Part shown: in pieces, positions 57,626 through 64,000 of the stretch | How positions within the stretch are numbered: the stretch's first letter is position 1 | How the letters are laid out: each line of letters begins with the position of its first letter | Source: Candidatus Albibeggiatoa sp. nov. NOAA | Lineage (GTDB): Bacteria > Pseudomonadota > Gammaproteobacteria > Beggiatoales > Beggiatoaceae | Direction: 5' to 3' | Assembly: GCA_025800385.1 (NCBI GenBank) | Contig: JAOXRS010000120.1 | Location: forward strand, 1-64,000 | Length of the DNA: 64,000 bases | The notes under the pieces: model-generated | The model's input: only the letters and a program-made list of their open reading frames with translations | Told to the model about the DNA's origin: nothing | Database searches by the model: none | Position numbers and translations under genes: made by a program

Positions 57626-59551
57626 ATGCCGCAAGATTTTTCTGGTCAAAAGTTGTATGGGCGTTCGTTTGTTGGGCAGGATTTGAAAGAGGCGAAGTTT
57701 AAATATGTGAAAACAGGAGCTCGTTGGTATAATAGAATAGCTGCTTATAGTACAAGCGTTTCTCTATTATTTTTATTCATAATTGTATTAGAAGTTTTTG
57801 CTTTATTAATAACAAAGTGGTCAGCTATACAAATAGGAGTTATATTATTAACACTGGGAACTATACGAAGCATTTTTCGAAATAAATTTAATGGTTTTAT
57901 ACATTCGTTAGTAACATTATTACAACTTCTTATTTTATTTTTTCCATTGTTAATATTCACTAGTGACACTCATTTATTCTCTATCACATCACTGTTATTT
58001 CTATTGTTTATCATAGTTGGTACATTTTCAATAGCAGCAACAGTTATAGAAATAATGCCATTATCTATTTCTCTTTTTCTTGTCGTATTCTTTTTTCTAA
58101 CTATTTATAAACTTCAAGTTCCATCTATAGATAAACTCATTTCTGAAATAACAGATAAACCTCTCGTAACTGATGTAGAGATATTTATTTTTATTTGTTT
58201 AGCTTTTTTTGCAGTTCCAATATTAATTATAAAACGGTTTTACCAAGAAGATAGTCAGTTTAGTTATTTGCATTTGCTGGGCTTACAATTTGTTATCTTT
58301 GAAAGTACAAGTTTTAAACAAGCTGATCTAACAGAAGCTAATTTTTATAAAGCCAATCTTAAACATGCTAATTTTTCTGATGCGATTCTGGTTCGGACTG
58401 ACTTCCGTGAAGCACAGAATTTAAAGCTCGCTTATGTTAAAAATACCATTTTGGAACAAAAAGCGGTGAGGGAAGTACTTGTACATGGAAAAACCGAACA
58501 AACTGATTTTAAAAAAATGGATTTATATGGCGCATATTTAGTTGAAGCTGATTTGCAATGGATTGATTTTACGGACGTAAACTTTAATCAAGCAAATTTA
58601 AGTGGGGCAAATCTACGCAATGCTAACTTAACCCGAATTCAAGCCATTGGTGCAAACTTTGAAAATGCAGATTTAACAGGCGCATGTTTAGAAGCATGGA
58701 ATATTGACGCAACCACTAATATTAACAACGTTCATGCAGACTATGTTTATTTAAAAAATGACCAACAAGAACGCCGTCCCAGCAGTGGTACATTCAGCGA
58801 TGGCGAATTTAGCAAACTGTTTCAAGAATTATTAGATACTGTAGATTTGATTTTTAAAGACGGCTTAAATTGGCAAGCTTTAGTTGATAGTTTAGATGAT
58901 TTACGCGATAAAATTCGAGTAGAATCAGATGGAGAACAAGAAATCAATGTAACCAGCATTGAGAACAAAGGTGATAATGTATTTGTGGTGCGAGTTGCAA
59001 TTCCCAAAGGGCTAGATAAAGCTAAAATACATCAAAACATGATGAGCCAATATAATAAACTAAAAAGACTGGCAACAAAGCAAAGGGCTCAATTAATTCA
59101 AAAAGATGCTTTACTGATTGAAAAAGAAAAAACAATAGATAAACTCTTTAACTCTATTTCTTCTCAACAACCGATTAACATTCATACAGGACAACAAAAC
59201 ATGTTTGATAAAAATGATAATCGTCGTATTCAAGTCGGTGGTAGTGTTTCAAACTCTAATCTCAACGTCGGTGACAATGTTAACCAACCTGCACCAACAA
59301 GCAATGAAGCACCACTTGAAATCATCGATCAAATTCAAGACTTAATTAACCGCACTGACGTGTTGGAAGAGATACAAAAACAAGGTCTAAGTTTTAATGT
59401 TGGTATGATACGCAAAGCTTTTATTGAAGGTACAAACCCTGCTGCACTGATTCCTGCTGTCCACGCCATTGTGCAAGACTGTTCAAATGCTGATTTCATC
59501 AATGTCATATCACCTAAAATCAAACAACTTGAACATTTAACCCAAAACTAA
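57626..59551 (+). CDS. Pentapeptide-repeat membrane protein with C-terminal extension
   Basis: A 641-residue protein. It begins with a short pentapeptide tract (FSGQKLYGRSFVGQDLKEAKF). About six transmembrane helices follow between residues 37 and 205, then two longer pentapeptide-repeat blocks (ADLTEANFYKANLKHANF near 235, and FNQANLSGANLRNANLTR near 320). Next comes a helical segment found after pentapeptide repeats in cyanobacteria-type proteins (GEFSKLFQELLDTVDLIFKDG), then a polar coiled coil and an RIQVGGSVSNSNLNVGDNV repeat-like stretch. The role is unknown. A lipoprotein gene follows on the same strand. Confidence 0.82.
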   Translation: MPQDFSGQKLYGRSFVGQDLKEAKFKYVKTGARWYNRIAAYSTSVSLLFLFIIVLEVFALLITKWSAIQIGVILLTLGTIRSIFRNKFNGFIHSLVTLLQLLILFFPLLIFTSDTHLFSITSLLFLLFIIVGTFSIAATVIEIMPLSISLFLVVFFFLTIYKLQVPSIDKLISEITDKPLVTDVEIFIFICLAFFAVPILIIKRFYQEDSQFSYLHLLGLQFVIFESTSFKQADLTEANFYKANLKHANFSDAILVRTDFREAQNLKLAYVKNTILEQKAVREVLVHGKTEQTDFKKMDLYGAYLVEADLQWIDFTDVNFNQANLSGANLRNANLTRIQAIGANFENADLTGACLEAWNIDATTNINNVHADYVYLKNDQQERRPSSGTFSDGEFSKLFQELLDTVDLIFKDGLNWQALVDSLDDLRDKIRVESDGEQEINVTSIENKGDNVFVVRVAIPKGLDKAKIHQNMMSQYNKLKRLATKQRAQLIQKDALLIEKEKTIDKLFNSISSQQPINIHTGQQNMFDKNDNRRIQVGGSVSNSNLNVGDNVNQPAPTSNEAPLEIIDQIQDLINRTDVLEEIQKQGLSFNVGMIRKAFIEGTNPAALIPAVHAIVQDCSNADFINVISPKIKQLEHLTQN

Positions 59552-59619
59552 AAGCCACCCAACTTGACCCAAGAACAGCTATACTTTCTACATAACTTTT
59601 CTGATAAGAGAGTATGGCT

Positions 59620-60381
59620 ATGATCCGTATTTTCAGTTTAATTTTGTTAAGCTATTACCTAGTAGCTTGTACTCACAATGTGCAAACAACATCAGGACAA
59701 GCATACTTATCCAAATACCCGTCTCAAGCTGAATACCAACAACAGCCCCCCAGACAATTGCAAGATATTGATGAAGAAGTACGCCAAGTGGCTGCAATTG
59801 AACCACAATTACGTTTTCCCGCTCGTATTGGCATCGCCAAAGTATACAACGGTCGAATCGCATCTATGTCACACGAAGAAGCAGACCTGTGGTTTCAAGC
59901 AAAAAATAAACTAGGGCAACAATTTGGGGAATTCGTCCCTGTGAGTCCACTGATTGCAGAAATGGTTGCAGGTGTTCAAAAATCACACTCTTATAGCGAG
60001 CCACTATATAACATCATCCGAAAAATCCGCTTAGGCGCAGCCCGTCAACATTTAGATGTGGTATTAATGTACGAAGTCTATGGCAAATCACAACATAGCT
60101 CTAATTTACTCTCATTGATGGACTTAACCATTGTCGGTGCATACATTTCCCCAGGGCAATCACTACAAGCAGATGGCTATGCCAAAGCGTTGCTATTAGA
60201 CGTGCGCAATGGCTACCCTTACGGCACAGCAGAAGGCATTGCAAACAAAGAAGGGCTATCAACTCGCGTTGGCCGCTCAGCACGAGAACGCGATTTATAT
60301 GAAAAAACCGTACTGGTTGCTACTGAAAAATTGATCGACTCAGTACAAAATATGTTCTGGGAATTAAAACAAAAATTATAA
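59620..60381 (+). CDS. Lipoprotein of unknown function
   Basis: I start at the ATG at 59620 (253 residues), eight bases after AGAGAG; an ATG six bases upstream is the alternative. The lipobox is LVAC-T near residue 17. The mature protein has FPARIGIAKVYNGRI near 70, a strand VVLMYEVYG near 155, and DLTIVGAYISPGQ near 175. This resembles small exported lipoproteins sometimes called rhombotarget lipoproteins, but the match is by eye only. The GMC oxidoreductase gene starts four bases after its stop, so the two are cotranscribed. Confidence 0.7.
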   Translation: MIRIFSLILLSYYLVACTHNVQTTSGQAYLSKYPSQAEYQQQPPRQLQDIDEEVRQVAAIEPQLRFPARIGIAKVYNGRIASMSHEEADLWFQAKNKLGQQFGEFVPVSPLIAEMVAGVQKSHSYSEPLYNIIRKIRLGAARQHLDVVLMYEVYGKSQHSSNLLSLMDLTIVGAYISPGQSLQADGYAKALLLDVRNGYPYGTAEGIANKEGLSTRVGRSARERDLYEKTVLVATEKLIDSVQNMFWELKQKL

Positions 60382-60385
60382 CGCG

Positions 60386-61798
60386 ATGACTGAACAATTT
60401 GATATGGTTGTGGTTGGGAGTGGGTTTGCTGCCAGCTTTTTCTTGCATGGTTATTTACAACACGCCTCAGCCAATACAAAAATTCTCGTATTAGAACAAG
60501 GTGCAATATACTCTCATGCTTGGCGAGCACAAAATCAACGTCTTGCAGCAACTCCATTTCATACAACGTTTATCAACCAAACCCCGCATAAAAAATGGAT
60601 GTATACGCCTGCATTTGGCGGCTCATCTGCGGCATGGTGGGCATGTACACCACGCTTTTTACCCAATGACTTTAAGCTTCAATCAAGCTATGGCGTTGGA
60701 ATCGACTGGCCGAGCAACTATAACGAACTTGAGCCGTTTTATGCACAAGCTGAAAGCCTCTTCAATATTGCAGGTGAAAACCGCGCCCCTTACCCACGTT
60801 CCCAGCCTTTGCCACAATCCGCTCACCGTTTCAGTCAACCTGACCAGATTTTAAAACAAGCTTATCCTGACTTATATTTTCCACAGCCCACAGCGCGAAC
60901 CCCGAAAGCCACACAAAACCGTTCTGCTTGCTGTAATTCCAGTGTGTGCGGCTCATGCCCAGTCGATGCAAAATTCACTGTACAAAATGAAATGCAATCG
61001 ATTTACAAAGACCCTCGAGTAACATTACGCACGGAAGCCCAAGCCATCCATATTGAAACCGCCAATGATATTGCGACAGGTGTGATTTATCGGCATCAAA
61101 ACATAGAAAAAACGGTGAAAGCGGACAGTGTTATCTTAGCGGCCAATGCGTTGTTTAATCCATTTTTACTATTGCGCTCAGGTATTCAACATCCACTATT
61201 AGGCAAACGATTACATGAACAAGTTAGCGTCACCGTCAAAGCGTATTTAGATGGCGTGGATAATTACCAAGGTAGCACCAGTATTAATGCCAATGGTTAT
61301 ATGTTATATGATGGGGAACATCGCAAAGACTATGCGGCCTGTTTGCTAGAACATAGTAATGTACCACATTTACGTACTGATTTCGGGAAATGGCGGCAAT
61401 TAGCAATATTTAAATGTATTTTTGAAGATTTACCCAGTGAACAAAATACCGTTAGCTTCGATCAAACCACACCAGACGAACCGATTATCAATCATCAATC
61501 GATTTCAGATTATGCGCAGCGCGGGATTCAACATTTAGAACAAAACTTAAATAAAGCTTTATCCCCTTTACCGATTGAAAAGCTAGAATTCGGTGAACCC
61601 AGCCAAACTGAGGGACATATTTTGGGAACAACGATGATGGGCAATGATGTAAAAACGGCGGTGGTGGATCGGTATTTAAAACTGCATCAACTGTCTAATT
61701 TGTGGGTGCTCGGCGGTAGTGTCTTCCCAACCTCATCACCCAGCAATCCGACATTGACACTTTCTGCTTTAAGCTTATGGGCAGCAGCGCATTATTAA
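60386..61798 (+). CDS. GMC-family FAD oxidoreductase
   Basis: This 470-residue protein has the FAD-binding GxGxxA motif (DMVVVGSGFAASFFL) at the start, GGSSAAWWACTPRFLP near residue 75, and the Cys-rich CCNSSVCGSCPVDAKF near 175. The C-terminal GMC signature GGSVFPTSSPSNPTLTLSALSLWA near 450 is also present. Enzymes of this type oxidise alcohols, sugars or sterols. The substrate cannot be inferred. It follows a lipoprotein gene after four bases, and its stop overlaps the convergent DUF4390 stop. Confidence 0.87.
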   Translation: MTEQFDMVVVGSGFAASFFLHGYLQHASANTKILVLEQGAIYSHAWRAQNQRLAATPFHTTFINQTPHKKWMYTPAFGGSSAAWWACTPRFLPNDFKLQSSYGVGIDWPSNYNELEPFYAQAESLFNIAGENRAPYPRSQPLPQSAHRFSQPDQILKQAYPDLYFPQPTARTPKATQNRSACCNSSVCGSCPVDAKFTVQNEMQSIYKDPRVTLRTEAQAIHIETANDIATGVIYRHQNIEKTVKADSVILAANALFNPFLLLRSGIQHPLLGKRLHEQVSVTVKAYLDGVDNYQGSTSINANGYMLYDGEHRKDYAACLLEHSNVPHLRTDFGKWRQLAIFKCIFEDLPSEQNTVSFDQTTPDEPIINHQSISDYAQRGIQHLEQNLNKALSPLPIEKLEFGEPSQTEGHILGTTMMGNDVKTAVVDRYLKLHQLSNLWVLGGSVFPTSSPSNPTLTLSALSLWAAAHY

Positions 61799-62364
61799 CC
61801 ACTTTCTGACAGCAGATTTTTTTGCAAATGACAGGTGAACCAATCGCTTGCCAATCGCCAATCTGATGAAAAATAAGCCACAGGTCTTAACGGTGCGGGC
61901 AAAGCCTCAATATCTAATTGGATTTTCAAATACACAATATAATCACTATCTGAAGAAACTAACGCCGCATCCAACAATGGGAAATCTTCCAAATAATTTA
62001 AACTCATCAACACAGAATCTAATGAGGTGTGAATTTCCTGAATTCCCGTATTGGTCAAATTCAAAACGTATTTTTTACTTAAGGCAAAGTATTTAAGCTG
62101 ATATTGTTGCTTTAATTCCGTGACACTCTCATCCCACAAATACCAACGCTCTCGCTTAATATCAATCGATAACAATAAGGTCAAGGTGACCCCATTTTGC
62201 AAAGCTTCCACCACCGCATCCGTTAAACCATAATCCAAAGATGCGTCTAATAAATAAACGCCATCTTCCAAACGGGTTTCTGCGTGTTGGATTGTGAACT
62301 CAGCATAAGTAACAGAATGAATGAACAATAAAGACAACAGTAGTAGGCATTGTCTCCATTGCAT
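61795..62364 (-). CDS. DUF4390 exported protein
   Basis: I use the ATG at 62364 (189 residues), giving a signal peptide MQWRQCLLLLSLLFIHSVTYA. A start at 62406 would overlap rsmB. The mature part has FTIQHAETRLEDGVYLLDASLDY near residue 22 and the long LPAPLRPVAYFSSDWRLASDW near the C-terminus, typical of DUF4390. The family often sits between rsmB and an NtrY-like kinase gene. Here it follows rsmB after 16 bases. The kinase expected on the other side is replaced by a convergent GMC gene. Confidence 0.85.
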   Translation of the reverse strand: MQWRQCLLLLSLLFIHSVTYAEFTIQHAETRLEDGVYLLDASLDYGLTDAVVEALQNGVTLTLLLSIDIKRERWYLWDESVTELKQQYQLKYFALSKKYVLNLTNTGIQEIHTSLDSVLMSLNYLEDFPLLDAALVSSDSDYIVYLKIQLDIEALPAPLRPVAYFSSDWRLASDWFTCHLQKNLLSESG

Positions 62365-62380
62365 GGGTATTGCTGTCAAT

Positions 62381-63688
62381 TTAGCTTGTTTTAAGCAGGC
62401 AGGCATAATAAAAACCATCAAAACATTCTTTGTCACACGGTAAAATTTGACGACCTATCGTTTGAGCATGTCCCCAAGTATCAGGTAATGTTAATGCTTT
62501 TGCATCAGGGTGTTGCGCTATAAAATCTTGTACTTGTAAATCATTTTCTTGTTTAAACACCGAACAGGTTGCATATAATAATTGTCCATTCGGTTTTAAT
62601 AAGCCCCAACTTGCACGTAATATTTCAGCTTGACGCTTAACTAATGTGGCAAGGTCGCTGGGCTGACGTAAGTATTTAATATCAGGATGACGACGAATCA
62701 CGCCACTGGCTGAACAAGGCACATCGAGTAATATACGATCAAACTGTTTTTTATCCCACCAATTATCAGGCTGGCTTGCATCAGCACAAACTACTTTAGC
62801 AGCTAAGCCCAAACGTTGCAAAGTATCATGGATTTGTCCGATACGACTTTGCTGATTATCTATCGCAATTAACGTATCCATATCGTAACGTTCCAATAAA
62901 TGGGCTGTTTTGCCCCCCGGTGCAGCACACGCATCTAACACAGTCGCTTGTTGTGGCACATTCAGCAAATGCGCGGCCAGTTGTGCAGCATTATCTTGTA
63001 CAGACACCCAACCATCTGAAAAATTTGGTAATAATTGCACATCAATCGGTTTTTCCAATTGAATACCTGAATCAATATGCGGACTGGCTGCAGCATCAAT
63101 TTGTTGGGTTTCTAGCAACTTTAAATAATCGTCACGACTGGTTTTTCGCAGGTTAACCCGCAAACTCATTGGCGGACGCTGGTTATTTGCCTCTGCAATC
63201 GCTTGCCAATCTTCAGGCCAATCCTGTTTCAATCGCTTTAACATCCATTTGGGATGCGCATAACGTACTGTGTCATTTTTATCAATTTGTTGCAATAATT
63301 CAACACTGTTGCGCTGAAAATTTCGTAATACGCCATTTGACAACTGTGTTGCCCAGTTTTTTTGCAATAAGCGGGTGACTTCAACCGTTGCAGAAATGGC
63401 AGCATGAGGCGGAATGCGTAAATAAATTTGCTGATACAAGCCAATGAGTAGCAAAGCTTCAATATCAAGGTCTTTTTGCTTAAACGGTTTGCGTAATAAC
63501 TGTTTGAGTATGGCTTGCAAACGTGGCAACCAACGCATTACACCATAAGACAACTCTTGTGCTAAAGCACGCTCGCGCTTGTCTGTTAAGGTCGGTAAAT
63601 GGGTGTCTAAACTGTCAGAGAGGGATTGGTGGTGTTGTAAAACGTGGGTCAGCACTTTGACCGCGATATAGCGTGCATTATTTTTCAA
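62381..63688 (-). CDS. rsmB: 16S rRNA cytosine-967 C5-methyltransferase
   Basis: RsmB methylates C967 of 16S rRNA. The protein is 435 residues. An N-terminal NusB-like RNA-binding part (RYIAVKVLTHVLQHHQSLSD) precedes the SAM domain. That domain shows VLDACAAPGGKTAHLLE near residue 250, the two catalytic cysteines in LLDVPCSASGVIRRHPDI near 320 and YATCSVFKQEND near 375, and a conserved C-terminal GFYYACL. fmt, a common upstream neighbour, is not present; 200 bases of apparently empty sequence separate it from a histidine kinase end. Confidence 0.97.
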   Translation of the reverse strand: MKNNARYIAVKVLTHVLQHHQSLSDSLDTHLPTLTDKRERALAQELSYGVMRWLPRLQAILKQLLRKPFKQKDLDIEALLLIGLYQQIYLRIPPHAAISATVEVTRLLQKNWATQLSNGVLRNFQRNSVELLQQIDKNDTVRYAHPKWMLKRLKQDWPEDWQAIAEANNQRPPMSLRVNLRKTSRDDYLKLLETQQIDAAASPHIDSGIQLEKPIDVQLLPNFSDGWVSVQDNAAQLAAHLLNVPQQATVLDACAAPGGKTAHLLERYDMDTLIAIDNQQSRIGQIHDTLQRLGLAAKVVCADASQPDNWWDKKQFDRILLDVPCSASGVIRRHPDIKYLRQPSDLATLVKRQAEILRASWGLLKPNGQLLYATCSVFKQENDLQVQDFIAQHPDAKALTLPDTWGHAQTIGRQILPCDKECFDGFYYACLLKTS

Positions 63689-63892
63689 AAGCGATTCCAG
63701 TCATCAATTAAACTTTGCAGCGAGACAAATAAAAGTTTAAAGCGGCGTATGGTTGCAAAAAACGCAAAAATATTCAACTATTCAAGTGATTATTATTTTT
63801 ATACGACAGCTCAGCAATAAATAAAAAATCACATCTATATTCTAGGTTTTATTAATGTTTGATTTCAAGTGTATTTATCTCCAGCTGTTGTA

Positions 63893-64000
63893 TCAGGCCG
63901 ATGACAGCCCTTTTTCGCAATGAGGTAGGTTTTGTGGCAGGTAAATATGTACTGTTGTGCCTTCTCCTAAAGTACTTTCCAAACGAATATAACCCTTCAT
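63893..64000 (-). CDS. Histidine kinase C-terminus, cut by window edge
   Basis: The last 36 codons on the minus strand read MKGYIRLESTLGEGTTVHIYLP and then a short tail to a TGA. GYIRLESTLGEGTTVHIYLP is the usual end of an HATPase_c domain (the G-T-x-h-x-i-Y-L-P strand after the G2 box). The ATG visible at the edge is internal, not the start. It ends 205 bases upstream of rsmB on the same strand. Whether it is a simple or hybrid kinase cannot be told. Confidence 0.85.
   Translation of the reverse strand: MKGYIRLESTLGEGTTVHIYLPQNLPHCEKGLSSA

Overview
This window reads as chromosome of an AT-rich gammaproteobacterium, most likely Thiotrichales (Beggiatoaceae-like). That placement is an inference. 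It rests on a standard gammaproteobacterial core (mfd, queC, htpG, mnmE, panD, rlmH, maf, pilS/pilR, leuD, tatD, pilZ, holB, dacA, pyrR-pyrB-pyrX, rsmB) mixed with families that are also common in filamentous bacteria and cyanobacteria (Uma2 nuclease, DUF928 protein, pentapeptide-repeat membrane protein, NorD/CbbO VWA protein). I saw no rRNA, tRNA, CRISPR array, insertion sequence or prophage.

Layout. 1-6 kb: the end of bfd (bacterioferritin-associated ferredoxin) behind a near-perfect Fur box, a GNAT acetyltransferase, a Uma2 nuclease, mfd and queC. 6-9 kb: a GH57 glycosidase whose N-terminus lies in another frame across a run of nine A, then a DUF465-like protein and a hydrogenase-maturation-type protease. 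9-17 kb: htpG with a sigma-32-like promoter, a HigBA-like toxin-antitoxin pair between two copies of the norD 3' end, the norD/cbbO-like gene, and two response regulators (one GGDEF-EAL). 17-24 kb: a TonB-dependent receptor, a nicotinamidase-like hydrolase, a DUF945 protein and mnmE. 24-28 kb: two consecutive glnK-amtB pairs behind a sigma-54 promoter and an NtrC-like site. 28-34 kb: panD with a structured leader, ridA, an acyltransferase and flippase pair, and rlmH-maf-DUF302. 34-46 kb: an OmpA lipoprotein, a second TonB-dependent receptor, a DUF928 protein, a small protein with a MerR regulator, pilS-pilR, two GT4 glycosyltransferases, and a 2OG-Fe(II) oxygenase gene cut by an in-frame TGA. 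46-51.5 kb: leuD, dacA-holB-pilZ-tatD, and an L,D-transpeptidase operon. 51.5-64 kb: a repeat-domain membrane protein with an OmpA lipoprotein, pyrR-pyrB-pyrX, a pentapeptide membrane protein, a lipoprotein with a GMC oxidoreductase, DUF4390, rsmB, and the end of a histidine kinase.

Most of the content is housekeeping. The most unusual points are the GH57 frameshift at A9, the toxin-antitoxin module between norD-tail copies, the wobble-paired hairpin at the predicted 5' end of panD mRNA, the TGA-interrupted oxygenase, and the paired repeat-domain/OmpA proteins. I found no clear, complete new defence or biosynthetic system.
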